DNA of 64,000 nucleotides from Humibacter ginsenosidimutans (GCF_007859675.1 NZ_CP042305.1:2666001-2730000), one strand, 5' to 3'. Shown: positions 44,766 through 54,085, numbered from the stretch's first letter. Notes: generated by a model not told the origin, from the letters alone. Translations and numbers: made by a program.

Positions 44766-45391
44766 GCACCATCCGCATCCTCGTCGTCGACGACCATCCG
44801 GTCGTGCGCGACGGCATCATCGGCATGGTGTCGTCCGACCCCGAGGTCGAGGTGGTCGGCGAGGCCGGCGACGGCGCCGAGGCCGTGCGCCTCGCCCGCG
44901 TTCTCGAACCCGACGTCGTGCTCATGGACCTGCGGATGCCCGGCACCGACGGCGTCGCGGCCATCCGCGAGTTCGCGCGTCTGGGCATCCCCGCCCGCGT
45001 CGTCGTGCTCACCACCTACGACGGCGACGCCGACGTGCTGCCGGCGATCGAGGCGGGTGCCACCGGCTATCTGCTCAAGGATGCCCCGCGCGACGACCTG
45101 CTGCGCGCCATCCGGGCCGCCGCGGCCGGCGAGGCGGTGCTCGCACCGTCCGTCGCGTCGCGTCTCGTCAACCGGGTGCGCACGCCGGAGTCGAGCGCGC
45201 TCACCTCGCGTGAGCTCGAGGTGCTCGCGCTCGTCGCCGACGGCGCGACGAACCGTGCGGCCGGCCAGCGCCTGCACCTCAGCGAGGCGACGGTGAAGAC
45301 GCACCTGCTGAGCATCTACGCGAAGCTCGGCGTCGGCGACCGCGCCGCCGCCGTCGCGGAGGGCTTCCGCCGCGGCCTCCTCGGAGGGTGA
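44762..45391 (+). CDS. LuxR-family response regulator
   Basis: The 209-residue regulator has LVVDDHPVVRDGI, the phospho-acceptor Asp in VVLMDLRMPGTDG, LLKDAPR and the helix-turn-helix LTSRELEVLALVADGATNRAAGQRLHLSEATVKTHL. It pairs with the kinase at 43596-44765 and is a paralogue of the regulator at 41441-42061. Confidence 0.94.
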   Translation: MSTIRILVVDDHPVVRDGIIGMVSSDPEVEVVGEAGDGAEAVRLARVLEPDVVLMDLRMPGTDGVAAIREFARLGIPARVVVLTTYDGDADVLPAIEAGATGYLLKDAPRDDLLRAIRAAAAGEAVLAPSVASRLVNRVRTPESSALTSRELEVLALVADGATNRAAGQRLHLSEATVKTHLLSIYAKLGVGDRAAAVAEGFRRGLLGG

Positions 45392-45420
45392 CGCACCCGA
45401 ACGCCCGCGCCGTCACGCGT

Positions 45421-45507
45421 CTGTGCGTGCGCGCGCCCTGATGACGCGAAGCGGAGCAGTGCGCCTGCCGGCGGGTTGCGCTGTGCGTGCGCGCGCCCGG
45501 ATGACGC
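45421..45507. repeat. 27-bp direct repeat, two copies 60 bp apart
   Basis: CTGTGCGTGCGCGCGCCC then TGATGACGC or GGATGACGC at 45421-45447 and 45481-45507, with one mismatch. It lies between the response regulator and the next gene. Confidence 0.7.
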
Positions 45508-45583
45508 AGGCCTGTCGGACCCCGCGGATACGATCCAGACGCAGACGTCGTGCCGATGCGGGGTCCGGCTCCGAGGAGAACAC

Positions 45584-46384
45584 GTGAGACATACCCCGAT
45601 CGACGGCTTCTGGCAGGTCGAGTACGACGACCCGCACGACGAGTTCGTCGACGTCGGCAACACCAACGTCTCGCTTCGTCGCACCGCCTTCACGGTCTAT
45701 GCGGACGGCCGCTTCCTGCAGATCCGCACCGACAGCGGCCGGCGGCCGCCCACGACCTGGCCGCCGTCGGAGGCCGAGCGCGTCAGCCTGTTCCGCAGTT
45801 CGACGGCATCCGCGGGGCGCTTCCGCTACGACCAGAATGCCGACGATGCTGCCGCGCACACGGGCGCCGTCGCGCACACCGTCACGATGGCGCCGGATCC
45901 GCGCGACGTCGGCGCGCGCTTCGACTGTGCCGTGACCATCGATGGCGACACGGCGGAGGTGCGCGGCACCGATCCGCACGGTGCGAGCGTGCACGAGCGT
46001 TGGCGCCGGCTGAGCCGCCGGGGCGCGACCCCGCTCGCCGGAGCGTGGGCGTCGGGCGACGACGATGATCGCTGGATGCTGCTGGTCACCGCGGGACACT
46101 ACGGCGTGGTGCACAGCAAGGCCGTCAGCGTCGAGCTCCCCGAGACGGGCGAGCTCGGCGACGCCGATGTGCTCGCGGTGTTCGAGAGCTTCGGATCCAA
46201 CGCGGGCGCGATCGTGCAGACCGCGACGAGTTTCGACAACCACCCCTTCGTCGCCAGCAACTCGTCGGGCTACGAGGCCAGGAAGCACGAGTCGTTCTTC
46301 CTCTCCTCGGTCGAGTCCGATCGGCTGATGATCGGGTTCGAGGACGACGGGTCGGACGCCCTTCCGTGGACTCGGCTCGACTGA
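45584..46384 (+). CDS. Hypothetical soluble beta-rich protein
   Basis: The 266-residue product begins VRHTPIDGFWQVEYDDPHDEFVDVGNTNVSLRRTAFTVYADGRFLQIRTDSG and is rich in short strands, with a second half DRWMLLVTAGHYGVVHSKAVSVELP that reads like a repeat of the first, possibly a lipocalin-like double barrel. GAGGAG precedes the GTG at five bases. No family recognised. Confidence 0.75.
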   Translation: MRHTPIDGFWQVEYDDPHDEFVDVGNTNVSLRRTAFTVYADGRFLQIRTDSGRRPPTTWPPSEAERVSLFRSSTASAGRFRYDQNADDAAAHTGAVAHTVTMAPDPRDVGARFDCAVTIDGDTAEVRGTDPHGASVHERWRRLSRRGATPLAGAWASGDDDDRWMLLVTAGHYGVVHSKAVSVELPETGELGDADVLAVFESFGSNAGAIVQTATSFDNHPFVASNSSGYEARKHESFFLSSVESDRLMIGFEDDGSDALPWTRLD

Positions 46385-46450
46385 CGCACCCGGGGCGACG
46401 GCGCGAACGCCTCACCGGCTGACCGCCGACGCGCAGGAGGCCCGGTCGCG

Positions 46451-47287
46451 CTACAGCTCCTGGCGGCGGAAGACGAGCGCCGCCACACCCACCGCCACCA
46501 CGATCGCGGCGACCGTGATGAGCACGGGCCACAGCATCGATTCGGTCTGCGTGTTCGCGGCCAGCGACGCGGAGCCGCTTATCAGTCCCGCCGGCGACCA
46601 GTCGCCGACCTTCTGCCACGCGGATGCCACGGCCAGCACCACGTAGACGCCGAGTCCCGCGCCCGCTGCGCCCGCTGCCGCCGGGATGAGCACCGAGAAC
46701 AGCACCATCACCGCGAGGTACAGCGCCGCGAGCACGAACCACACCCAGGTGCTCGCCCACAGCGCGCCCGCGGTTCCGTGCACCGCGTCGCCGAAGGTGA
46801 CGGCCGTGACTGCCCACGTGACGAGGCATCCCACGGCCACGATCACCGCGAGGTAGACGAGCTGCACCACGAACTTCACGACGACGAACGCGACGCGCGA
46901 CACGGGCTTCGTCAGCACGAGCACGGCCGTGCCGCTCTTGCGCTCGGCGGAGACGATGCCGCCGTAGATGATGATGATCGCGAAGGCCGCGATCTGCGAC
47001 AGGTTCTTGATCCACTGTCCGTAGGCGTCGTAGACCGTGGGCTCCGGCAGCTTCAGCCCGCTGAACTGGCTGCCCGCGAGCGCCGTGACGATGTCGGGCG
47101 TGTACTTCGCCAACAGGGGACTGGTCACGGCGAACAGCAGCACGATGGCCGGCAGCACGATGACGCGCCAGGTGCGCACGATCTCGAAGGCCTCTTTGCG
47201 GGCGAGCATCCAGCTGGCGCCCGCCACCGAGCCGCGCGCGCGTGCCGCCGCGTGAGCACCGCCGTCGCCGTGTGTCATCGCGCTCAT
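46451..47287 (-). CDS. ABC-2 type transporter permease
   Basis: The 278-residue protein has six helices, with ARKEAFEIVRTWRVIVLPAIVLLFAVTSP at the start and IYGGIVSAERKSGTAVLVLTKPVSR, the usual ABC-2 cytoplasmic loop. It is the last of a four-gene overlapping operon and forms the channel with the ATPase encoded just upstream. Confidence 0.9.
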   Translation of the reverse strand: MSAMTHGDGGAHAAARARGSVAGASWMLARKEAFEIVRTWRVIVLPAIVLLFAVTSPLLAKYTPDIVTALAGSQFSGLKLPEPTVYDAYGQWIKNLSQIAAFAIIIIYGGIVSAERKSGTAVLVLTKPVSRVAFVVVKFVVQLVYLAVIVAVGCLVTWAVTAVTFGDAVHGTAGALWASTWVWFVLAALYLAVMVLFSVLIPAAAGAAGAGLGVYVVLAVASAWQKVGDWSPAGLISGSASLAANTQTESMLWPVLITVAAIVVAVGVAALVFRRQEL

Positions 47288-48342
47288 CGCTGCGTCTCCC
47301 GTTCCGTGGTCACGACGCCGATCGAGTCGCCCTCCGCGCCACGGCTCGCACCCCCGCCGCGATCCGCTTCGCCGACGAGGTCGACGAAGACCTCCTCGAG
47401 CGTCAGCTCCGCCGCCTCGAATCGCACCAGGCCGACCCCGAGGTCGGCGACGATGCGCGGGATGCCGAGCCGCGCCTCTGCGACGTCCGTCACCGTCACG
47501 GTGATCGCCACCGGCTCACCCCCGGAGTCGCCGGCACCGGCACCCGCGGCCACGATGCCGCCGCGCGCACGAGGCGCCTCGACGGATGCCGCCCACGGCG
47601 AGGCATCCAGGGCCGCGACGAGCTCCGGAACACGTCCCGTCACCTCGACGACGACCTTCGAGCTGGAGTACCGGGACTTCAGCTCGGTGATCGGCGCCTG
47701 CGTCAGCACACGGCCGTGGTCGAGGATGGCGACGGTGTCGCACACGCGCTCCACATCGCCGAGCAGGTGGGTGGAGAAGAACACCGTCGTACGGCCGCGC
47801 AGGGTCTCGATGAGATCGAGCACCTCTTTGCGTCCGATGGGGTCGAGCGCGCTCGTCGGTTCGTCGAGCAGCAGCAGGCGCGGGGCGTTGATGAGCGCCT
47901 GGGCGATGCCGAGCCGCTGCTTCATGCCGCGCGAGAACCCGCCGATGCGCGTCGTGACCCCGGCGAGCCCCGCCTGGTCGAGCAGCATCCCGACCCGCTG
48001 CGTGAGCACGCGGTGTTCCAGGCCGAAGAGCCCGCCGGCGAAGCGCAGGTACTCCGGCGCGGTCATCCAGTCGTAGAACGCCGGCACGTCGGGCAGAAAG
48101 CCGAGCTCGGCGCGAGTCGCCGCCCCGACGCTCGCGACGTCGTGACCGAGCACGCGGATCGCGCCGCTCGTCGGCCGCGCCAATCCCGTGACGAGTCGCA
48201 GCGTCGTGGTCTTGCCTGCGCCGTTCGGCCCGAGAAACCCGAACACCGAGCCGTGTTCCACAGCGAGATCGACGGCGTCGAGCACCCTCGTGCCCTTGTA
48301 CTCCTTGGTGAGTGCGGATGTCTGCAGCGCCGGCTCGCTCAC
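47284..48342 (-). CDS. ABC transporter ATP-binding protein, drug/antibiotic export type
   Basis: The 352-residue ATPase has Walker A GPNGAGKTT, signature FSRGMKQRLGIAQAL, Walker B LLLLDEPTSAL and STHLL with the switch His. A C-terminal extension (about 220-330) carries the DUF4162-like domain and a Gly/Ala-rich linker. It overlaps genes on both sides by four bases. Confidence 0.93.
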   Translation of the reverse strand: MSEPALQTSALTKEYKGTRVLDAVDLAVEHGSVFGFLGPNGAGKTTTLRLVTGLARPTSGAIRVLGHDVASVGAATRAELGFLPDVPAFYDWMTAPEYLRFAGGLFGLEHRVLTQRVGMLLDQAGLAGVTTRIGGFSRGMKQRLGIAQALINAPRLLLLDEPTSALDPIGRKEVLDLIETLRGRTTVFFSTHLLGDVERVCDTVAILDHGRVLTQAPITELKSRYSSSKVVVEVTGRVPELVAALDASPWAASVEAPRARGGIVAAGAGAGDSGGEPVAITVTVTDVAEARLGIPRIVADLGVGLVRFEAAELTLEEVFVDLVGEADRGGGASRGAEGDSIGVVTTERETQR

Positions 48343-48761
48343 GGCGCGTTCCCGTCATCGCCGTTCGACGTCGTGGAGCCGGGCTCTGCGCCGCCCGTGC
48401 CCGGCGCGCTTCCGTACAGCGCGTCCGCGACCGACGCCGACGACGGCCGCGCCGCCGCATCGCCCGTCTGAGCGCCGGTCGTCAGCGGATCGACGGCGGC
48501 CGCGGGGCGCCGCCCGATGGCGAGGAAGAGGATGCTGCCGATCAGGTTGATGAAGATGATCAGCAGCGCCCACGCCCACTTGGGCATGGTGACGCGCTCT
48601 CGCGGTGTGCGCACCAGCAGCACGAGAGCGACGACATCGAGCGCGAGTTCGAGCACCCCGAGCACGACCATCGCGATGATCACGCCGGCCGGAATCGAGC
48701 TCAGCGACTCCAGCGAGCCGGAGGCCGGCAGCACGATCGAGTTCATGGCCACTGCGCTCAT
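48339..48761 (-). CDS. PLDc_N-domain membrane protein
   Basis: The 140-residue protein has two helices (AGVIIAMVVLGVLELALDVVALVLLV and WAWALLIIFINLIGSILFLAIGRRP), the second matching the phospholipase D N-terminal (PLDc_N) motif W-x-x-I-x-x-x-N-x-x-G. No nuclease domain follows. It is the second gene of the ABC operon. Confidence 0.85.
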   Translation of the reverse strand: MSAVAMNSIVLPASGSLESLSSIPAGVIIAMVVLGVLELALDVVALVLLVRTPRERVTMPKWAWALLIIFINLIGSILFLAIGRRPAAAVDPLTTGAQTGDAAARPSSASVADALYGSAPGTGGAEPGSTTSNGDDGNAP

Positions 48762-49366
48762 GATGCCGCTGCCTCCAGAATGTAGAGCCCCGCGATGGTG
48801 TGGTCGTCGCGGAACGTGATGCGTGCCGTGTAGTCGCCGGCCTCGAAGGCCAAGGGCGTGTTGGTGACGGTGAGATCGCCTGCGCGCACGCTCACAGTCT
48901 CACCCCGACGCTCGTAAGCGCCCGCATTCGCGGCGATGTACGCCCACGCCGATCCCAGCGCATCCTCGGGCAGCCGCTGCGTCATCACGTCGTCGAAGCG
49001 CGCGACGACCTTGGCCCACTCTCCGGCGGCGAGCTCGTCGATGACGTCGCCGGCCAACGACGTCGCCTCGGGCAGTGCGTGTGTGCTCATCGGTTCTCCT
49101 GTTCGCGGGTCGACGGGTTTGCCGTATCGCTGGAATGCCGCCTGACGGGTGACGCCGAGCGCGTCCCCGATGGTCTGCCATGAGGCGCCGTCATCGCGCG
49201 CCTGACGCACCGCGGCGATGAGGATGCCCTCTGCCGCGTCGCGCACGCCCGCCGCCGCGGTCACGAGTCGCCCTCCGTCATCGGGGTCTGCGAGCACCGG
49301 CGCGGTGGTGAGCTCGTCGAGCCGGGCCCGGAGCGCAATCACAGACCGTGTCAAGCCATCTTGCAT
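48758..49366 (-). CDS. Helix-turn-helix protein fused to DUF3887
   Basis: The 202-residue protein has an N-terminal DNA-binding helix-turn-helix, AVRQARDDGASWQTIGDALGVTRQAAFQRYGKP, and a C-terminal DUF3887-like domain, LAGDVIDELAAGEWAKVVARFDDVMTQRL then YIAANAGAYERRGE. This fits a one-component sensor for the ABC operon it heads. The ATG overlaps or lies beside a 17-bp palindrome and may be leaderless. Confidence 0.8.
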   Translation of the reverse strand: MQDGLTRSVIALRARLDELTTAPVLADPDDGGRLVTAAAGVRDAAEGILIAAVRQARDDGASWQTIGDALGVTRQAAFQRYGKPVDPRTGEPMSTHALPEATSLAGDVIDELAAGEWAKVVARFDDVMTQRLPEDALGSAWAYIAANAGAYERRGETVSVRAGDLTVTNTPLAFEAGDYTARITFRDDHTIAGLYILEAAAS

Positions 49367-49368
49367 GC

Positions 49369-49385
49369 GTAAAGCATGCGTTTAC
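49369..49385. promoter_or_regulatory. 17-bp palindrome at start of the ABC operon
   Basis: GTAAAGCATGCGTTTAC has GTAAA/TTTAC arms around a GCATGC core, three bases before the operon start at 49366. It is a likely operator for the helix-turn-helix/DUF3887 protein. Confidence 0.55.
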
Positions 49386-49397
49386 ACGCGGCGGAAG

Positions 49398-49973
49398 TCA
49401 AGGGGCTCGTGACGGCAGGATGTCCACCGCCGCCTCGCGCGCACGCCGCAACCGCTCCGCGAGCCCCGCGACGGCGCCCTCTGGAAGGGCGTCGACCGGA
49501 AACCACCGCACGTCGTCGCTCTCGTCGCTGACCGAGATCGTCGCAGCCGCAGCGACCACGGCGACGAATCCGGTGTCCCAGTGCGCGGCGCAGGAGAAGC
49601 CGCCGTGCAGGTCGTGCCGGTCGAGGTCGACGATCTCCGCCGAGAGCAGGGCGAGGTCGTCGATGCCGGACTCTTCGCGAGCCTCGCGCTGCGCTGCCGA
49701 GGCGAGGGAGGCATCCTGCGGCTCGAGATGGCCACCGAACTGCACCCAGAAGCCGCCCTTGCGGTGGAAGCACAGCAGAGTGCGCGTCAGGTCGGGAGAG
49801 AACACGAAGCACGATGCGGTGAGGTGCTCGGGTCCGCCCTCCCTGCGCAGAGCGGCATCGCCGTTCGACGACACGAACTCGAGGTAGGCGTCGCGCGTCG
49901 CCGACGGCGGCAGCGCCGCGAGGTCGGCGAGCACGTCGTTCTGGTGCGTCCCGCCGTCGCCCGTCCCGGTCAC
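49398..49973 (-). CDS. Nudix hydrolase
   Basis: The 191-residue protein has a Nudix box GGHLEPQDASLASAAQREAREESGI with the catalytic glutamates and upstream FHRKGGFWVQF. It hydrolyses a nucleoside diphosphate-linked substrate not fixed by the sequence. It ends 32 bases before the ABC operon start on the same strand. Confidence 0.9.
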   Translation of the reverse strand: MTGTGDGGTHQNDVLADLAALPPSATRDAYLEFVSSNGDAALRREGGPEHLTASCFVFSPDLTRTLLCFHRKGGFWVQFGGHLEPQDASLASAAQREAREESGIDDLALLSAEIVDLDRHDLHGGFSCAAHWDTGFVAVVAAAATISVSDESDDVRWFPVDALPEGAVAGLAERLRRAREAAVDILPSRAP

Positions 49974-50142
49974 GGCCCCTGCTCCGCCGCACGATCACGC
50001 GTCATGGCCTCGACGGTACGGCCCGCTGCGTCCTGGAGCGGCGCGACGCGCTCGGCCATCACGCACGGGGCGGCCGACGCCGTGGCGCGCAGCCCTGTCG
50101 ACTGCGACGGGTTCGGACTGGCGCCGTCGATAGGCTGCGAGG

Positions 50143-50622
50143 GTGGCACTGACGAAACACCCACTCGTCGTTCTGGCCACGCCCGACGCCCTGCCCGAGC
50201 AGGTCGACCGCGCGCGGTGGCCGGTGCACGTCACCGTCGCCGGCAACTTCCGCGTCGAGGACGCGGCGGTGGGCGACATCGTGCCGATCGTCGCCGACGC
50301 CACGGCATCCGTGCCGAGCTTCGACGTTCGGCTCGGACCGTCGGCCCGATTCGGCGCCGACGGCAGCGTGCCCGTGCTGTTGGCGTCGCATCCGTCGTTC
50401 GTCGCACTGCACGCTGCACTCGCGACGGAGCTGGAGAAGGTGCAGGGCTTCACGCCCGTCGAGCCTGCTTATCGGCGTGACGGCTATCGGCCGCACGCCA
50501 CGCTCGGACGTGCGGTTCATGTCCGCGAGGGCGACGACCTCACGATCAGGACGATCGGACTGTTCTCGCTGGAGGGTTCGATCGGGCTCCGGCTTGCATC
50601 GTTCGCACTCGGGCGTTCCTGA
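50143..50622 (+). CDS. 2-prime-5-prime RNA ligase-like 2H phosphoesterase
   Basis: The 159-residue product has two H-x-T/H-x-V-type motifs, WPVHVTVAG and YRPHATLG, which define the 2H phosphoesterase fold of LigT/ThpR-like enzymes. Length fits. The substrate may be a cyclic phosphodiester of RNA or nucleotide; unassigned. The GTG start has only a weak GCGAGG site. Confidence 0.82.
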   Translation: MALTKHPLVVLATPDALPEQVDRARWPVHVTVAGNFRVEDAAVGDIVPIVADATASVPSFDVRLGPSARFGADGSVPVLLASHPSFVALHAALATELEKVQGFTPVEPAYRRDGYRPHATLGRAVHVREGDDLTIRTIGLFSLEGSIGLRLASFALGRS

Positions 50623-50721
50623 CGATTCGGGGCGGAACGATTCGGGGCGGACACGCCCGAGACCGCGGCATCCGTGCACCCTGAGGGGCGCCGAGCAAAG
50701 CCGCCGGCGACCCGCAGCGCC

Positions 50722-51393
50722 TCAGGCCCGCTCCAGGTGGAACGTGTCGGCGAACCGCCCCAACAGGTCGCCCCGCCCGTGCAGCACCTCGACGACGCCG
50801 GTGCTGATCGCACGATCGGGCGTCAACTCGCCGGAGATGAGGCGACGGATGCCGGCCCCTGCGACGAACGCCAGGTCGGCATCCCCTTCCCCACGCTCCA
50901 CCTCCAGGCTCGATCCCTGAACGCGAATGAGCAGGTCCGCCGACCCGAAACCGCTTCCCGACCCCGGCTCCCCGAACCGTGCCGCGTACGCGGTGCCGGG
51001 CAGCGTTGCCGCCACCTGCGGCCGGAAGGCGGTGCGCAGCGACATGGTCATGGCGTCGGGCGTGATGACCTGCTCGTCACGCGGGTCGCCGAGGGCCTTG
51101 AACCCCCACGCCCCGAGCGCCATCACGATCGGCTCGAGCTCGCGCCCATACGGGGTCAGCTCGTAGAGGATGACCCGCGAACGCGGCGCGCGCCGGATGA
51201 CACCCGCCTCCTGCAACTCCTTGAGTCGTGCGGCGAGGATGTTGCTCGGTATGCGGGGCAGTCCCGCCGCGAGCTCGCCGTACCGCCGCGGACCCACGAG
51301 CAGATCGCGAACGATGAGCAACGCCCAGCGCTCGCCCACGAGCTCCAGACCGCGGGTGATGCCGTCGTACTGCCCGTAGTCCCGTGCTGCCAT
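50722..51393 (-). CDS. HxlR-family winged-helix regulator with SCP2-like domain
   Basis: The 223-residue protein has the HxlR core GLELVGERWALLIVRDLLVGPRRYGELAAGLPRIPSNILAARLKELQEAGVI and a C-terminal sterol-carrier-like domain (ADLLIRVQGSSLEVERGEGDADLAF). It lies five bases after a VOC gene and a 19-bp palindrome precedes that gene, so it likely autoregulates the pair. Confidence 0.88.
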   Translation of the reverse strand: MAARDYGQYDGITRGLELVGERWALLIVRDLLVGPRRYGELAAGLPRIPSNILAARLKELQEAGVIRRAPRSRVILYELTPYGRELEPIVMALGAWGFKALGDPRDEQVITPDAMTMSLRTAFRPQVAATLPGTAYAARFGEPGSGSGFGSADLLIRVQGSSLEVERGEGDADLAFVAGAGIRRLISGELTPDRAISTGVVEVLHGRGDLLGRFADTFHLERA

Positions 51394-51398
51394 GGACC

Positions 51399-51833
51399 TC
51401 AGGCCTGCTGGCTGAGGAAGGCTTCCGGACCCTTGGCTGCGGCGACCGGATCCATGTAACCGAACTCGAGGATGTTGCCGTCGGGGTCGGTGAGCTGCCG
51501 CTGGTACATGAATCCGTAGTCGGCTGCCGGCTGCGCCTCGGTTCCGCCGGCCGCCAGGCCTTGCGCGACGACCGAGTCGACGGCATCCCGGCTCTCCACG
51601 AAGATCGCGGTCGTGGCCGACACCGCCTGCGCCGGGTCGCCGATCGGCCGCGACGTGAAGCTCGAGAAGTACTCGCGTGTGACGAGCATGAAGTAGTTGT
51701 GGTCTTCGTCGATGACGACGCAGGCCGCGTTGTGATCGGTGAACAGCGGGTTCACCGTGCCGCCGACCGCCGTGTAGAACGCCTTCGCACGCTCCAGGTC
51801 GGTGACGGGCAGGTTGACGAACATCGTGGACAT
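51399..51833 (-). CDS. VOC/glyoxalase-family protein
   Basis: The 144-residue protein begins MSTMFVNLPVTDLERAKAFYTAVGGTVNPLFTDHNAACVVIDEDHNYFMLV and ends QLTDPDGNILEFGYM, a typical single VOC unit. GAGGAG precedes the ATG. It heads a two-gene unit with the HxlR regulator. Its substrate is unknown. Confidence 0.9.
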   Translation of the reverse strand: MSTMFVNLPVTDLERAKAFYTAVGGTVNPLFTDHNAACVVIDEDHNYFMLVTREYFSSFTSRPIGDPAQAVSATTAIFVESRDAVDSVVAQGLAAGGTEAQPAADYGFMYQRQLTDPDGNILEFGYMDPVAAAKGPEAFLSQQA

Positions 51834-51888
51834 CGTGATCTCCTCTGATCGACGCGAATCTGATCGGTCCGAACTGCTGATGTGTCTA

Positions 51889-51907
51889 CACTTGCAAAAA
51901 ACAAGTG
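51889..51907. promoter_or_regulatory. 19-bp palindromic operator (HxlR/VOC)
   Basis: CACTTGCAAAAAACAAGTG has perfect CACTTG/CAAGTG arms. It lies 56 bases upstream of the VOC start in an otherwise GC-rich region, as expected for an HxlR-type site. Confidence 0.7.
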
Positions 51908-52023
51908 GGGCGTCAAGATCCGCTCGCGGGGATGCCCCGATCGCAACCCCAGAGGCAAAGGGTTGGTCTTCCACACCGGGCACGCCCCCCGACAACGATC
52001 GGGCGTTTCGCGTTGAGGGCGCT

Positions 52024-54012
52024 TCACGATGCTTTCTCCTTCTCCGTGGTGCCGCGGGTGAGAAGGTTGATGCGGTCGCCGACGGCGATGGTGATCTCCG
52101 GATCGGGCTGTCTCAGCTGCGGCCCGCGCACGTAGGACACGGGCAGATGGTGAGGCGGCCAGGTGATGGAACCGAGCTTCTTGCCCAACGCGGACGACCC
52201 GCGGGGAATGGTGATCTCGAGAAGCTGATAGCCGGTGAGTGGCGTCGCCGGACCCGCCGGTGCGCGGTCGCCGGCTCCGCCGGTGAACGCCTTCGTCGAC
52301 GGAGTGACGACGTGTCGCCCCAGCTCACGGGTGATGGTCTGGATGGCGGAGTGATTCGTGATCCAGCCTTCGATGTGTCTGCCGTCATCGGAGAGCACAG
52401 GGAGGCCGTCGCGGCCGTACTCGTCGAGCTGGCGCAGCACGTCGGTGATGGACTCCGTGGCGAAGACGGCCTGCGGATCGCGCACATGCGTCACCGTGCC
52501 GGGCAGAGCGGATGCCGCCGCATCGACGATGGACGGCGTCTCCGCCTCCGCGGCCCGTCGGGCACCCAGGTCGATGGGTATGCGCAATGGCCTCATGACC
52601 TGGGCGGCAGTGAGGTCGGCGAACGCCCTCCAGGGCGCCGCACGGTCGATGTCCTGACCACGACGGAGCAGCTTCGTGGTGTAGATGGTGCCGTAGCTGA
52701 TGCCACGAGAGACGGCCGTGGCGATCGCGACCGCAAGCATCACGGGCAGAGTCAGGGTGAAGTCGCCCGTCATCTCCACGACGCTGGCGAACGATGTGAG
52801 GGGTGCCCTGGCCGCCGACGTGAACACCGCCCCCATGGCCACGACGGCATACAGCGCAGGACTTCCGGCGCCCGGCCCGAAGAGGTGGTCGACGACCATG
52901 CCGAACGCCATGCCCGATGTGACGCCGATGAACAGCGACGGGGCGAAGACCCCACCGCTTCCACCGATCGCGAGGCTGACGCTGGTGGCCAGGATCTTTC
53001 CGGCGGCGAGGATGAGCAGGAACCAGAGAGCGTAGTCACCGGCGACCGTCTTGAACATGACGGGATAGCCCACCCCGTACAGCTGCGGCAGAGCCAACAG
53101 CACCAGACCGAGCACAAGGCCGCCGACGGCCGGCCTCAGCCATTCGGGGCGCCCCTTCCACAGACGGTCGGCAAGGTCTTCGAGCGCGTAGAGCACGGTC
53201 TTGAACAGCAGTCCGATCAGCGCTGCGATCACCGCGAGCACGGCGATCAGCAGATAGTTGCGCGGGTCGTGCAGCACGATGCCGGCGGGGAACCCGGAAA
53301 GAAGGTGCTCGTTGCCCAGAAAGGGAATCGCGACGGCGTCCGCGACCATCGCCGAGAGCATGACCGCGAACAACGCATCCACCGACATCTCGCGCAAGAT
53401 GATCTCGACCCCGAAGAACACCCCGGTGATGGGCGCGTTGAACGTGGCCGCGATGCCGCCACCGGCCCCGCACGCGACCAGGATGCGCATTCTGTTCTCC
53501 GGCATCCTGATCCACTGGCCCAGACTGGATGCCAGTGCCGACCCGATCTGCACGATCGGCCCTTCCCGGCCCACTGAACCGCCGGTTCCGATCGTGAGCG
53601 CTGATGCCAGCGCCTTCACCACCGAGACCTGGGGACGGATTCGGCCGCCGTTCTCGGCGACCGCGACCATCACCTCCGGCACGCCGTGGCCGCGTGCCTC
53701 TCGCGCGAACCGATACACCAGAGGGCCGTACAGCAGGCCGCCGACGACGGGGATCACGACGAAGAACGCGAGCCCCAGCCAGGGGAGGTGGGAACTGCCG
53801 ACCCACCCGCCCTGCCCGAACTCCGCCTGCCCGGTGAAGACCCACGTGAAGAACGACACGAGGTAGCGGAAGACCACCGCCCCGAGACCGGCGCCGAGCC
53901 CGACCACGACGGCGATCACGAAGAGACCGGCACGCGATCCTCGCAGAGCGGCTGCGACGCGGTCGGTGAAGCGGGTGATCGGTCCCGACGACGCAGGCAC
54001 GGTCTCGGTCAT
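52024..54012 (-). CDS. ClC-type chloride channel/transporter with CBS and RCK_C domains
   Basis: The 662-residue protein has ClC motifs GSVGREGP (gating Glu) and GIAATFNAPITGVFFGVEII, about twelve to fourteen helices to residue 440, then a CBS pair (VFATESITDVLRQLDEYGRDGLPVLSDDGRHIEGWI) and a C-terminal RCK_C-like domain (QLLEITIPRGSSALGKKLGSITWP). GAGGAC precedes the ATG. The promoter contains a word shared with the region near the MarR gene. Confidence 0.93.
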   Translation of the reverse strand: MTETVPASSGPITRFTDRVAAALRGSRAGLFVIAVVVGLGAGLGAVVFRYLVSFFTWVFTGQAEFGQGGWVGSSHLPWLGLAFFVVIPVVGGLLYGPLVYRFAREARGHGVPEVMVAVAENGGRIRPQVSVVKALASALTIGTGGSVGREGPIVQIGSALASSLGQWIRMPENRMRILVACGAGGGIAATFNAPITGVFFGVEIILREMSVDALFAVMLSAMVADAVAIPFLGNEHLLSGFPAGIVLHDPRNYLLIAVLAVIAALIGLLFKTVLYALEDLADRLWKGRPEWLRPAVGGLVLGLVLLALPQLYGVGYPVMFKTVAGDYALWFLLILAAGKILATSVSLAIGGSGGVFAPSLFIGVTSGMAFGMVVDHLFGPGAGSPALYAVVAMGAVFTSAARAPLTSFASVVEMTGDFTLTLPVMLAVAIATAVSRGISYGTIYTTKLLRRGQDIDRAAPWRAFADLTAAQVMRPLRIPIDLGARRAAEAETPSIVDAAASALPGTVTHVRDPQAVFATESITDVLRQLDEYGRDGLPVLSDDGRHIEGWITNHSAIQTITRELGRHVVTPSTKAFTGGAGDRAPAGPATPLTGYQLLEITIPRGSSALGKKLGSITWPPHHLPVSYVRGPQLRQPDPEITIAVGDRINLLTRGTTEKEKAS

Positions 54013-54036
54013 CGGAGTCCTCGCATAGTTGCAAGG

Positions 54037-54049
54037 CTACAACAGTTGC
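54037..54049. promoter_or_regulatory. 13-bp element CTACAACAGTTGC upstream of ClC gene
   Basis: This word occurs 24 bases upstream of the ClC start and matches, on the reverse strand, CTACAATAGTTGC at 54725-54737 in the divergent region of the MarR and CtaG genes. AGTTGCA also occurs at 54028-54034. Confidence 0.55.
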
Positions 54050-54085
54050 ATATATGAAACTAAGGTCGGAAGGTCGCCGGGCGGC

